Source of the DNA: Lingula anatina | Lineage: Eukaryota; Brachiopoda; Lingulata; Lingulida; Lingulidae | Direction: 5' to 3' | Length of the DNA: 64,000 nt | Assembly: GCF_001039355.2 (NCBI RefSeq) | Contig: NW_019775419.1 | Coordinates: forward strand, 162,825 to 226,824 | In this document: positions 51,701-64,000 of the stretch, one piece after another | How the letters are laid out: every line of letters starts with the position of its first letter | Numbering within the stretch: the first letter of the stretch is position 1 | Notes under the pieces: model-generated | The model's database searches: none | The model's input: the letters and a program-made list of their open reading frames with translations, nothing else | What the model was told of the DNA's origin: nothing | Translations under genes and position numbers: made by a program

Positions 51701-53290
51701 TGGCTAATCTTAGTCTACCTGTTAAACTGTGCATAAAAATGGATATATGTAACGATTTTTGTTTGTTCGTTTATCTGGATTGTAATCTTAATATTATCGA
51801 TTTCTCTAAAGTTAAGTATAAGCAATATTTTTTGTAATTATTTGTCAATTATGACTTGCATTTGTGGCATAACTTTGTTGAACAGATTGAACTTTTGCAT
51901 AAAAATGAAGGGAACAGTCATGTGATCCAAAGTTCCCCATTTTCAAAACTCTGCTGCTTTTTAACAATCTCAGTAGCATCTTCAGTATATCGAGGAGCAG
52001 ACGCAGAAATGATGTTTATGTTCTCTTATGAGAGCATTGTTTATGTTCAGAAATTTACAAACCATTTGTTACAAATTTTTGGACTTTAAAATACAAATGC
52101 AAGTGGTATGATTTGCCCCTCCATTTTGATAAAATACACGTTGCAATTGCTAAAATGTTTCTTTATTTTCAATAATTAGTGTCTCTAGGGGATTTTTTTT
52201 CACATTCCCCATTGAAGTGCATCTTTTGTATTGTAGTGCATTTGAAAGTGCCGATTGCTGTTAAATGTTGGAATTTTATTTCACAAATAGCTCGTGACAA
52301 TTTTTGCACAACATAGTAAAATGTGTTTCACCTTCAAAGCAATATCTTGAAAATATTTCACAGCACCTTATGGTAAAATGAAACAAAATCAATGGCAGAT
52401 TGAAAGGGTGTCACATTTTGAAATTCTTGGCAAATTGGAGTATTTTTGTGACTTTTCAAATTATATGTTATCAGAGTGAGTCTCTTTCGATTTTTTCCTG
52501 CGGTGGTGTGGGTGAGACAGTTTCTAGATCTGCCGTTGTTTTTGTTAAATATGAAATTAAAAAAATCTGATGGTCATTTTTATCTGCAATAATTTGTTTA
52601 ATATTATAGCAACATCAAACATTAGTCAATTAGTTCGTTAGATAGTTTATTTATTAAATCAAACTTGAGCGTGTCTTAATGCAGATATCAATATTTCCGA
52701 TTTACATATATGAATATTCAAAACTTATTGTGATTAATTTTTTTTTTTGTAAAATCTTTAACAAGTGGATGTTTGAAAATATAGAATATATTGTTTAAAT
52801 CCGAATAAAATACTTTACAGTTATATGCAAAATGGCTTAGCGTTTTCATTGGCTCGGCGGAACTCTAGGGGTGGGGATTCGACTCGGATACTAGGAACAC
52901 ATTAAATCCTTTACCAGAAGGGGGCTTTTTAAAAATTTCCCTTGCTTACTATAAAAGGAAAGTCTACCAGGGGTGGGTGGGCGGGAACACTTGGGAGAGT
53001 GGATAGCACGCGAGACTCGGACCCAGCAAGACTTGGGTTCGAAACCTGGCGCTTCTAGGTCCCAGCAAATTACCTTTTGCAAAAAAATACCAAATGAGTA
53101 ATTTAAACTGCNGCAAAAAAATTCCAAATGAGTAATTTAAACTGCGACAAAAGGGTCCTACGATCACAGAAAAAGCAAGTCGAGTCGGTGGCTCAGTAGG
53201 TAAGACGGCAGGACAGTAAATAAGAGAAGGAGGGTTCGAGGTGAGCTAGGAATAAAAAGTTCTTTTGAAAAAGGTGAAGCATTTTGTCGT
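48519..53290. repeat. Large duplicated block, copy A (PPWD1 last exon and downstream DNA)
   Basis: Matches 58227-64000 in the same orientation. It covers the last PPWD1 intron end, the terminal exon, the 3' UTR and about 4.5 kb of non-coding DNA. Candidate poly(A) signals (AATAAA) lie near 49346 and 49421. A GT/CA-rich stretch lies near 49540-49580. The non-coding part has no gene I can support. Confidence 0.9.
52985..53245 (+). mobile_element. tRNA-derived SINE-like sequence, copy A
   Basis: Two tRNA-like promoter sets in tandem. The first has GGAGAGTGGATAGC near 52994 and a perfect box B GGTTCGAAACC at 53036-53046. The second has a perfect box A TGGCTCAGTAGG at 53189-53200 and a degraded box B GGTTCGAGGTG at 53234-53244. 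Neither folds into a proper tRNA with a CCA-ready acceptor stem that I can see. Between them lies a 33-bp near-perfect duplication around the N at 53112. Confidence 0.6.
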
Positions 53291-56200
53291 TTTATTTTTG
53301 TCAAAATTAATCATTTACAGCTTAAATTTTTTTACAAAAATAATGAAACTAACATTTTGTGCTCTAAATTAAAATTTAACAAAAACAATTAAAATATATA
53401 ATATTCTGTGCTCTTAATATAAACTAAAATTTAACAAACAGAAAAAAAGCAGTATTTATCTCTAAATAAAACAAGTCGAAGATTTTATGCATTTTGAACA
53501 CTGTTACTAAAAGACGAAATTTCAAGAACATAACATTTGAAAGATTTTGGCAAGAACTGATAATAAACAAACAGATTTCCAGTTGGCCTTGGTAACTTTT
53601 TGTCAAAGTTGACATTAGTGCCTCGTCTTCATCAAAATTCCATCAAAAACATTTCCGTCCAAATTTAGAAGTTGTAACAATTTTTAAAATGCATATAAAC
53701 TTCTGTAAGCGTCATTTATGCACTAACTCTCACGAGCATGTAAACATACCTTGTCCTATGTCGACTTGTTGATTATTGCACACAAAATCGAACAGTAGCC
53801 AAAATTCTTCATGTTTGTAAGATTTCTGGTTGTTTCGGCAATCGATTAAAAAATTTTTTTCCACTTAATCCGAAAATAAATATTATATATGGCGTAAATG
53901 TGGATGAAAATTTACATTTGCAAAGCATAGGAATCAGGAGCGACATAAAGACATGGCCGGTTTACAAGATTATTCAAATCTTAGCCAAATTCAGAATAAT
54001 ATACAATGCAAACTGAAGAAGTTGCACAAAAATCAGTGTACTTGAAGTGACTTTTTACATTCACTTTAACTCTAGTTCTCGGTGTTCAGTGACGACACTA
54101 ACATCAAATTACACAACATGGGGATGCTGGACTGATATCTAACCAAGCCTCTCTTTCTCAATCACCCTTGCTCCCGAAAAAATTTAAATGTGAAAGAGTA
54201 CAGAACAACTTTAATTAAAACGCCCCTCTGACCATTTTAGGCAGATTTTACAAAAATTCAAAAATTCAAACCAAACAAAGTATTTAGGTTTACATACACT
54301 TTGGTTGAATATAGAAATTACCGTTTAGAGGAACAAAATACTTTGAAATAACATTTTAGATCTTAAAAAATCTTAAGTAACTGACCAAACTGTAAGAATG
54401 GACTGTAATGTAACAGATGAAATAATAAACCCTAAAATCCAATTTTTTTAAATCTACAGAATTTGTTTAAGAATTATTTATTGTTCACTATATTTTTGAG
54501 CATTGACGAAAGTTGACGGTCAAATACTTCATTGAATTCTTTCAGAATACCTCCCGAAAATTGGCCTTTGCGACAGCTCAATTGATTTTGAAAATATGGA
54601 ATGCAAAAGGCTATGATTAAGGTCAGTCCTACAGAAACATTTTAATGGACAAACGATATCTTAATAAAGTGTATTTCCCGTTTTTGTTTATTGACACTTC
54701 TGCTTTGTAATACAAATCCTAAACGGCATATAAATGATTCCAATCCTGGGAAATTTTCGTTTATAGCCAACTATAGGGACAGTTTTCTTATCATTTACGC
54801 AACAAAGCTCGCCATTTTACTACTTCAATATTGAATTAATTTTCACTTAGGATGGAAATTTTTACCCCACCCCATGATTTAACTTTGTTTCAGATAACAG
54901 ACATTTGATCCCCGCCCAGCACTGAAAACACCGAGAGCCAGAAGAAGTAAATTCGCAGTCACATTGCCATATTCATAATTGTTAAAAGATCGTTATTGTA
55001 CATGTATATGTGGACAATTCTGCAGTAACGTGGGTACATTTTGCCCGTTTCATATTGTTGGGATTTCTTGGCGTTATACGTTTTGTTAACAGTGTCTTGT
55101 GTCGATTTACATATCTTCCTCTTTTTCGACTGAACACAAGATGAATGTAATTAAAAGTTCTCTATATGCAATTTACATAATAGGGTTGCAATGTCTTTCC
55201 TTCCCAGAAGTCAACAACATTTAGAATGAATAAGAGTACATCTTTAAGTTCACAGCGAAGTGTCAAGTTGCAGATTTGCCCACACACATTTTCTGTTAAA
55301 ATAAAAACATTTCTCTTCTTGGAAATTAATATATGATAAATTTAAAACAATCACTCTTCATTTTTATACATACATCATTTTTGTTAAATGAGAACTTCAA
55401 ATGTAACGTTTCAGGTTAAAAACAGGCGGGTATCAACCCCGACACAAAAGTACATTTAAAAATTGCTCTCATAACACCATGATTAGATAGAGTACTGTAC
55501 TAAGACATAGTAACATACATTTAGCAAAAGAAGCAAACCAGCAACATGCAGGGCGAACGCTTAGTATGGATTTAATTTCTATGAGTAGTTTTATAAATAA
55601 AAAGCTCATTTTATTCGACTTTTAATTTAATATACCAGTACGTTTTGGAGCAGCCTGTTACAACCAAAAGCAAACATAACATTCCGTACTAAATGTCGTC
55701 CCTGCATATTAACGAGCAGACAAACGTCGACATAGGAGGCAATCTTGGCAGGGGTGTGGGGCTGTATATGTCGAACACCAAACGTGTCTCTGAGTAGGAC
55801 GCTTCTGGTATCTTCGTAAGCGCGACTTAGAGTCACTGGAATTAAAGGAATGAATTCACATTTATGAAACAATGTCTATAGATCTGATAAAACAATACAT
55901 GTTCATTACAGTAATTCGTGTCAGTATCCTTTGCGTTATTATTAACACATTCTAAATATTAAATATTAAACTTTAAAATTATACAAATATATACCAGTGG
56001 TATATATTCATTGAACCCTCATGGAAAACAAATGATATCAGAAACAAAGGGTTCCCCAAAGGTACCGAGGGAAAGCTAAGAGAAAGTATCCTTCACGTCA
56101 GTTAGATGTCCCCATGGTCATTGTGCCTTGAGTGTATCATTTCGGGAAAACATCGTCAATCCAAAACTAAGAAATGCTACTATACATTTTCTATCATCTG

Positions 56201-57175
56201 CACGGAACTTACGATATACTGCTGCCGGTTTCAGTGCCATCTTTTCGGCCTACATTTGGGAATAGGAGTAATATGGCATGGGACACCCTTCTTCGCCATC
56301 TTCTACTGACCTTGGTCCTATCTGAGCACCTCTCACCAAAACGCTCACCTGATTTACATAATTATGAAGAGGTCGCCTACTTTCCGTGCGAACGCCTCGG
56401 TTTTGAATTACAGTCCGTTTTATTGGAAGGCACAATAGTATCCTTCAAAATAAGTCATCTTGAAAAGAGGATTTAGGTTTGATAAAGCCATAATGACACA
56501 CAGGGACATACAACAAAAAATAAATAAGTAAATGTAAAAACGCATTTTCTCAACATACATGACTGGGCATATAAATCACCTTTCATGGGTAGAATGAACG
56601 AACTGGGGAGGGATTGTGATAGAAAAGACAGGTATTTTCATTCAATCTTATGGTACAGGGTAACCATATGGTTATTGATATTTCTTTCTTTCTTTCTACC
56701 TCTTGAAACATAGATGGGCATTTTTAGAGGAAAACGTTTTCACACGTTTATTGAATTGTCTTGTATGTTACAACCATAGGTAATTTTCCATAAGTAAACT
56801 CTACAGGATTAATATTTTAACTATCTATGCACGGATAAAACACATATTGAAACTGGGCAAAATAATTTTAAGAAATGGTCTATAGTTGCATTATATCAAG
56901 TTTCTCTTGTTTTGAAAATTCTGAAAGAAAATGTTCGGCGCGTTGTTTTATTAAATCACTTTCAGTAACTGTTGGTTGCATATAACTAACTGAGCGAAAT
57001 TCATAAAGAGAATCTACAACACGATGTGTAAGAAATCAACTCAAGTTATTACTCATTTCTTAGTATTAAGAAAACAATTAGCATCCAATTCCGTAATAAG
57101 CCTCACGGTGCGTCTCCGGGAGATTGTGTACTGATTGTGTACTGTATCATATGATAATTCACTCCATACGCGATG

Positions 57176-57178
<3 letters not shown>

Positions 57179-57226
<48 letters not shown>
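57179..57226. repeat. Poly(T) tract
   Basis: About 48 consecutive T, possibly the tail of an inserted retroposed sequence on the minus strand. No body is recognised. Confidence 0.95.
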
Positions 57227-57228
<2 letters not shown>

Positions 57229-57514
57229 ATCCAGTGCTCCGGCGGTTGGTACTCTGAGAATTACATGTCATGATCATAACGTTGACAAAGTTAAATGTAG
57301 AGTGTGTGTGTGTTTGACACAGATATACATTCATACCTGTATGAATCTGTTGTGCACCCAAAATTATTTCATTTTATGTGTAAATACGACGCATGTTTTA
57401 TCTAAGTAAAACCAGTGTATAAAAAATAATTCATATGAAATACATCTTGTCTTTTTTCCTTTGGTATGTACTGCTTATAAGTGACTATTTATCAGAAGCC
57501 AATAGGGGCTATCT

Positions 57515-57590
57515 TCTGGTCTTCCAGATGGTGGTCAGAATTTTTCAAATTTACATTGATGGGCATCTAATTTTTTCTATCGGATCAAAA
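57515..57590. repeat. Fragment of the dispersed repeat seen at 14271-14416
   Basis: Shares gggtcttcc/tggtcttcc, gtcagaatttttcaa, tttacattga, gggcatctaattttttctat and tcgga in the same order and orientation as the element in the GH10 intron. Confidence 0.6.
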
Positions 57591-58294
57591 ATTTTCAAGA
57601 TTTTGTTGATGATCTTCTTACTTTGACTGTGACAACATTCCGTGTCTTTCTTACTAACGTGACAATAGATGTCGTGAGACTACGGTCGCCTCGAGTGGTT
57701 TAGATCATATCAAAATCTTGAAGCACGAGCATGCCCAGGCATTACTTCTGTGAAAGAAAACGTCTTTAAGGGAAAAAGTGCAGTAATATATAAGAGAATA
57801 ATTAATAGCCCTAATAAAATGCTCCCCCCCCCCAACGCCCACCTATCAGATGTTTGGTCCAGCATCTTTTAGGACAAGCTACCCATCGGAACCAGCATCT
57901 TACAATTGGCATTTGACTACAAGGATTACTTTCTTTTCAATATATTTGCAAATTACCAGTAGTAAGTCCAAATGTGTTTTTATACATACTAACATGTAAA
58001 TATATATTATATATATATAATTAAATGTATGGGAGCATGTGGGGGTGGGGGCAGTGGAGGTAGGGCTAACAAATATAATTTGGCAGACAGTCAGAAAATA
58101 TCCCTGGATCCACACGTTTTGTTACCTGAAACTTATTTAATGAGAAATGTGACTTTCTTTACCACACACTATTCTCAACTAGAGGATCAGAGAGGCGATA
58201 CCGCCTNTTTTCTCATGGACGCGCTCTTAATAATTCAATTATAAAAGAATATGTAAATAATTCACTGTCCAAATATTTTTAATAATTTTTTCAG

Positions 58295-58438
58295 CCCTGG
58301 CTGGACAATAAGCACACAGTGTTTGGCCGCGTGGTCAAGGGAATGGAGGTGGTCCAGAATATCAGCAATGTGAAGTGTAATCCAAAGACAGATAAACCAC
58401 ACGATGATGTGAGGATCATCAGTATCTCCTGTAAATAA
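58295..58438 (+). pseudogene. PPWD1: Second copy of the terminal PPWD1 exon
   Basis: 144 nt with the same acceptor context (tcag) and stop codon as 48575-48718. It differs at six third-codon positions and at no amino acid. No other PPWD1 exons precede it within 9.5 kb, apart from the intact gene. As placed it is either an allelic duplicate or an alternative last exon that gives the same protein. I class it as a non-functional duplicate with low certainty. Confidence 0.8.
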
Positions 58439-59227
58439 ACCCATGTTGTCTTGCTGGGCGTGGATGTCGGTTGAACTGCCGATCTACAGGCTGTGACTTT
58501 ACAAGAGAATTTTGGACCAAAAGATGTTCTCCTAGTCATCACCCAAAGTACTTGTGGACTGTCAGCCATGATAAATCGGGGGCAATAGTAAAGTTCACTT
58601 TATCAAATATTGCACTTCTTTTACCGAATGAAATATTGCCCTAGTTTTGTACAAAAGAATGGAATTGTTTAATATGATTTAGACCAACAGTTAATATATT
58701 TTGTGGACTTTGAAAAGTGTATCTAGTCCAGAACTTTTTGGTCTTTTAAACTTTTGGGCTTTACTTCTTTTATGTGAAGTCAGCTCTCTAGGAGAGCTGG
58801 GAAGAAGTTGTAGTGCTGGAGTGGTTCAGTCACATTGTTTTTTGATTGGTTCAAGCGAGCAGTTTCAAGTATCATTTTAGTGCGATTTTAGATGAGCTGT
58901 CTTAGTCGCAGACAAAAGTTCATTTAACTCAGGGCTAAATGTAACATCCTCTGTCAGGATGATTTCTGTGGGGAGTATTATATACTGCTAGTGTGTGGAG
59001 TACATTTGTTGTGAACGAAGTTTTTCATCATCAGAACCAGTGGTTAGAATTCTTTATATTTATACTCCAAAATAAATAAATAGCTGTAAATATATTGTTT
59101 AACATTTGGTCAAGCCAAAAACTGTATATATAATAAAGATAGTGGCCAATGAAAAAACTGTATATTCTTGTATCTTCTTTTCTTGCACAAGGGTCAATCG
59201 GCAATATCTACAACGTCAGTGTAAACA

Positions 59228-60296
59228 ACGGTGTAGTTTGGGTTGATATTTTCTACGGGTCTCACAAGAAACATGTATAACGTTATTTTTATTGTGGTGT
59301 GTTTGTTAATGACGGGGTTTTGTTTTGTAGTTTTAGTCGCATTAGATAAACTGTTTTTGTGTTGATTTGCTACGAATCACTGATAATAGATTAGACAACT
59401 TCATAGATATAGATTAAGCATTTAATGTGGTACTTTACTTTTAAAGTATCTTTAAACTACAATGTGGATTTCTGCAAAGGAGTTCCATTTGTTTTACGCA
59501 TCAAAGTGATAATTGACAAGATAAATTTATACCTCAAATACATCAAAAGCACAAAACGTTTGTGCAAGTTTTTTTTCCATTATGAAAATGTTAAAGCAAT
59601 GTGTTTAGGCGCGTATTCTACGAACTTCTTGAAATGTAAGTAACATCTTTCAAAGGATTAATTCCGCCCCTACCACATATGCTCCCACTGCTTTTTAAGT
59701 ATCCTTAAGTACGTCACACCATTCGTCGTAGTGTGCGAATTTTAATTTATGTCGATGGTATAGGTTGAATCTGACTTCATGGGCGAAGTTCGCATGATTC
59801 CGTTATTGTGTCCGAAACCGCTATTAGATCCTAGTCCACTGCCCAAGTAGTCGGCTGTGCTGCTCTATCGACAGAGGCTTTCTCTCTAAGCCTAGTCGGA
59901 GTTTTGTTTTATTATCTGAAGTTTCCATATATCAGTACGGTGCCTGCATGTTTTTTTTTTCTTCTTTACAATACGGTTAAAATACTACTAGTACTTGGCC
60001 GATTTTTATAACTTCTGTATTCACTTTCCATCCATTCAATTCTAATAATGGCTTTATTTATTTCATCATTACAAATTTTACATTATGGTAGACTGGTGTA
60101 ATATTTTAAGGTCGTTTTACGTGGTTTTTGGATTCAAAGAATTAACAGATCAAATATGACAGTTGGTCGTGAACAGAGATGATGCCCGTACTGTTTGTAG
60201 ATAACATGTACTGTTGGTGTTTTTCTCATAAAACCATTACTTTATTGATATATATGCAAGTTCGAATTGCATTGATGTGCCCATTTCTGTGATGCT
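59228..60296. other. ~1.07-kb segment present only in duplicated copy B
   Basis: Copy A jumps from agtgtaaata (near 49500) to gaagattaagcacgcac (near 49522), whereas copy B has about 1.07 kb between the same anchors. No coding frame, terminal repeats or target duplication are obvious. It could be a deletion in A or an insertion in B. Confidence 0.65.
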
Positions 60297-63200
60297 GAAG
60301 ATTAAGCACGCACAGGTGTGTGCGCACAGGCGAGCACGCGCACACACGCACACACACTATTACAATCTGCTAAGCTACCGATTGCAGCAGAGAAGATTAT
60401 TTTTGTCCCCCTCCAGATGGGGCTATTGAACGGTTTGGTTGGTCAAACCTGGCAAAAACTGCTCAGATTGTAGCATGCAGTAGACCATATAAGGATAGCC
60501 AGTGACCTACATAATGTCATTTTACTTTGGGGTGTGTAAGGGTCTGAAGTTTAATTTAATTAATTTAATCTAGAGTATTTTAAAATATGCAGGAAACAAA
60601 AGCTACCTGTGCATTGCTGTTTTAGTGCATTGTTAATCAAATTCTGTCTTTCAAATAATGGTAATTGATAAATAGAAAGGGCGGTTACCCAGCTCTTCCT
60701 GCCTCCTACCCCCATGGACCATTTGAAACCTGAACCCTTGGAAGAGATGTCACTTCTTCTTCAGTTCTGGGTGACCAGGGTGTGGATGCGAGGCGGTCAG
60801 GATACTAAGTATATGGATATTTCAGTTTTAACCGATTCAACGAAACGTTCTAAGACAATGGTTTTAGGTATTTGTCGAAAACTTATATTTGATGAATTTA
60901 AAAATGGGTTTGACGCCTGTATTTGTCAAACACTGGGTTTTACCATTCACCAGTATTTTCTCCTCGTGATATTTTGTGTCCTCCATGTCTCCTTTATTTC
61001 ATCACGTACCTCAATAGTGAAAATTTCAGTTGTGCTTCACGTTAAATACACTGAATTTTTAATTACATCGGTTTTATTAGTAGTGGCAGTAAAGTTTTAC
61101 TTTCGAAATAGTCAAGATGGGGAAATTCTGTTGAATGGTTTTTAAAATTTTGGCTGTTGAAATTTAGTAAGTGGTTTATAAGAAAACCAGGTATCATAAT
61201 AACAGTACGGCAAAATAGTCACAATTGAAATTTAAAGAACCGGATAAAGGTTTAATGATATTCTTCCATTTCTAATTTTGGCATTTTTCAAAAATAATAC
61301 CATAATATGATCCATTGAAGTATGTGACCTAGTTAATAATTCACTTCTTTCTGCATAACTGATTATGAAAGCAGCCATTTTCAAGGCATAGGGGGCGAAT
61401 TGCTAGCGCCAATTTGCAAGTAATGCTTGAACATAATTTTGATATTTCTCATTTATGGCTTATGTCATTATTACGTTGTCTAATCAAAACGCTTTGTCCA
61501 AAACAATTTACCACGATTTTTTACCTCCAAATTTGAAAGCCTTTTGTAAAAAAAAAAATCGAAACGCAGCATATTTAACACTTCGTAGTCATTAATTTCA
61601 AAACTTGTTTTATTTCACCGAGGAATAAAACCGACCCTTATGCCTTAAAACATTTCTTACTGTAATTATAAGTCTGTGTTTACCTCCTTTGTAAAACTAC
61701 TAGTATTTGCAGTATTCTTCAGCAAGGCAGCAAGTTGTGACTTGACGTTTATTTCAATGCAAATATAATGCTCAAAAATACAGAGAAACCTATTTTCCTA
61801 GTCCAGGAAAACTCGCAAATAAAGCTCGGTTTGACCTTTTTTCAAAAGACGACTAAGCTACCTTGAAAGCTCTGTTCACGTAATTTTGCACATTTGGTGA
61901 TATATGTTACTTTTTCACATTTTTAAAGTGATTTGAATAAATCATACTGAAGCAGTCTTAAGTTATTGATCCTGCAAATAATACATAATGAGTTCAATCC
62001 ACTTTTAAAATTGTTTAATGCTTAGTTGACAAAATTCTGTCAAAAGACTAAAATTTCTCATATTTTTTCTTAATTTTGCATTTACAGTATTTTCACTCGC
62101 TTCGAACTCCTGGCATTAAATTAGACCTTAAATAAAGCCAAAAAATCTGGAAATTTCGGCAATTTTTTCTTTAGGTTTATCCAAAAACTTTTTCGAAAAC
62201 TACGATCTGAAAAGCTTGGGGTTCCAATTTTCTATAATTTTATCGCCATGTGTGAAATTCACAAGTCTTTATCTCCATAGCAAGGGTGACTCAAAAACTA
62301 GTTACTTAAAGCTCGTATTTTAATAATCTTTTGAAACTTGAAAACTTGCTGTCTTGTTGAATGAAAAGTGCCATTTTTTTAAGGACCACAATCGATCGTT
62401 TTGTTTGAGTAATGGAGTGTATAAAGTTCACACATTAAAGGCTCAATTTGCAAACAGATTAGGCTAATCTTAGTCTACCTGTTAAACTGTGCATAAAAAT
62501 GGATATATGTAACGATTTTTGTTTGTTCGTTTATCTGGATTGTAATCTTAATATTATCGATTTCTCTAAAGTTAAGTATAAGCAATATTTTTTGTAATTA
62601 TTTGTCAATTATGACTTGCATTTGTGGCATTACTTTGTTGAACAGATTGAACTTTTGCATAAAAATGAAGGGAACAGTCATGTGATCCAAAGTTCTCCAT
62701 TTTCAAAACTCTGCTGCTTTTTAACAATCTCAGTAGCACCTTCAGTATATCGAGCAGCAGACGCAGAAATGATGTTTATGTTCTCTTATGAGAGCATTGT
62801 TTATGTTCAGAAATTTACAAACCATTTGTTACAAATTTTTGAACTTAAAAATACAAATGCAAGTGATATGATTTTCCCCTCCATTTCTACAATGTTTTTT
62901 ATTTTCAATAATTAGTGTCTCTAGGGGATTTTTCTTCACATTCCCCATTGAAGTGCATCTTTTGTATTGTAGTGCATTTGAAAGTGCCGATTGCTGTTAA
63001 ATGTTGAAATTTATTTCACAAATAGCTCGTGACAATTTTTTGCACAACATAGTAAAATGTGTTTCACCTTCAAAGCAATATCGTGAAAATATTTCACAGC
63101 ACCTTATGGTGAAATGAAACAAAATCAATGGCAGATTGAAGGGGTGTCACATTTTGAAATTCATGGCAGTTTGAAGTATTTTTGTGACTTTTCAAATTAT

Positions 63201-63724
63201 ATGTTATCAGAGTGAGTCTCTTTCATTTTTTTCGATTTTTTGGTGTGGGGTGATACAGTTTCTAGATCTGCCGTTGTTTTTGTTAAATATGAAATTTTAA
63301 AAATCTGATGGTCATTTTTATCTGCAATAATTTGTTTAATATTATAGCAGCATCGAGCATTAGTCAAGTAGTTCGTTAGATAGTTTATTTATTAAATCAA
63401 ACTTGAGCGTGTCTTAATGCAGATATCAATATTTCCGATTTACATATCTAAATATTCAAAACTTATTGTGATTAATTTTTTTTTTGTAAAATCTTTAACA
63501 AGTGGATGTTTGAAAATATGAGAATATTTTATTTAAATCCGAATAAAATACTTTACAGTTATATGCAAAATGGCTTAGCGTTTTCATTGGCTCGGCGGAA
63601 CTCTAGGGCTGGGGATTCTATTCGGATACTAGGAACACATTAAATTCTTTACCAGAAGGGGGCTTTTAAAAATTTCCCTTGCTTACTATAAAAGGAAAGT
63701 CTACCAGGGGTGGGTGGGCGGGAA

Positions 63725-63950
63725 CACTTAGGAGAGTGGATAGCACGCGCGACTCGGACCCAGCAAGACTTGGGTTCGAAACCTGGCGCTTCTAGGTCCC
63801 AGCAAATTACCTTTTACAAAAAAAATCCAAACGAGTAATTTAAACTGCGACAAAAGGGTCCTACGATCAATGAAAAGCAAGTCGAGTCGGTGGCTCAGTA
63901 GGTAAGACGGCAGGACAGTAGACAAGAGAAAGAGGGTTCGAGATGAGCTA
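63725..63950 (+). mobile_element. tRNA-derived SINE-like sequence, copy B
   Basis: Counterpart of 52985-53245. Box B GGTTCGAAACC lies at about 63773-63783, box A TGGCTCAGTAGG at 63891-63902 and box B-like GGTTCGAGATG at about 63935-63945. It lacks the N-flanked 33-bp duplication of copy A, which supports that duplication being an artefact. Confidence 0.6.
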
Positions 63951-64000
63951 AGAATGCTGAAATCTATTGAAAGAAGTGAAGCATTTTGTAGTTTTATTTT

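Larger units (their letters stand above)
53291..58226. other. Gene-less stretch between the two duplicated blocks
   Basis: I find no exon with convincing coding character. The reading frames at 55627-55872 (minus) and 56174-56476 (plus) are short and unlike any family I know. It contains a poly(T) tract (57179-57226), a dispersed-repeat fragment (57515-57590) and a related fragment near 58075-58110 shared with the GH10 intron element at 14271-14416, and an AT-rich run near 58000-58020. Confidence 0.5.
58227..64000. repeat. Large duplicated block, copy B
   Basis: Same-orientation copy of 48519-53290, starting 20 bases after the single N at 58207 and running off the window. By eye it is about 95% identical around the exon and 3' UTR, and about 99% identical across 61190-62440 (copy A 50400-51650). 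It differs by one roughly 1.07-kb segment present only here (59228-60296). Confidence 0.9.

Noticed and set aside
51856-52089. 77-codon frame also present at 62616-62915
   Set aside because: Its presence in both blocks only reflects the near-identity of the DNA. The end of the frame differs and no family is recognised.
53036-53046. Functional tRNA gene
   Set aside because: Box A and box B are present, but I could not form a convincing acceptor stem and anticodon arm. SINE origin is more likely.
60714-61145. 143-codon open frame in duplicated copy B
   Set aside because: The matching frame in copy A is broken by an indel (near 50117) although the DNA is almost identical, and the protein resembles nothing I know. 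Chance frame.
1-64000. CRISPR arrays, bacterial operons, riboswitches or rRNA
   Set aside because: The DNA is intron-rich animal sequence. The direct repeats found are microsatellites or diverged tandem units without regular spacers.

Overview
The window looks like nuclear DNA of a lophotrochozoan animal, most likely a bivalve mollusc. It is AT-rich and its genes are cut into many short exons by GT..AG introns. It has many microsatellites and fold-back repeats. Its gene content also fits: tandem secreted GH10 glycosidases and a fucolectin/EGF/FN3 membrane receptor. Species cannot be named from sequence alone. Five multi-exon genes and one broken paralogue were reconstructed by hand from splice sites, reading-frame phase and protein motifs.

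Layout. (1) 346-6199, plus: 3' part of a DUF21 + CBS-pair transporter of the CNNM/MAM3 superfamily; a decayed antisense LINE fills the end of its last intron. (2) 7409-15533 and 17056-24267, minus: two tandem 17-exon paralogues encoding a secreted protein with signal peptide, CBM4/9-like module, GH10 domain with both catalytic Glu, and a Cys-rich tail resembling the C-terminal domain of PCSK9. The copy at 7409-15533 is interrupted in its first coding exon by a 252-bp palindromic element flanked by a 13-bp target duplication. (3) 26436-35238, plus: a complete 812-residue type I membrane receptor (EGF-like, two fucolectin-like, EGF-like, three FN3, TM) whose short tail carries an ITAM-like pair of tyrosine motifs. 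(4) 37054-40935, plus: a 393-residue coiled-coil protein that I do not recognise. (5) 42534-48718, plus: PPWD1, a WD40 plus cyclophilin spliceosome-associated protein, complete at 616 residues. (6) 48519-53290 and 58227-64000: two copies of the PPWD1 3' end and downstream DNA, with a single-copy gene-less stretch between them.

The GH10 pair and the receptor start are head-to-head, about 2.2 kb apart. The transporter and the first GH10 gene are tail-to-tail. I see no operon-like or pathway link among the genes; the GH10 pair is an ordinary tandem duplication.

Caution on assembly: the window has four isolated single N bases (21513, 43075, 53112, 58207) and a 25-N gap (35893-35917). Three of the single Ns sit exactly between two near-identical sequences, and the fourth sits just before the second copy of the PPWD1 3' region. 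This pattern suggests unmerged contig ends or haplotypes, so local duplications next to an N should not be taken as real until checked.
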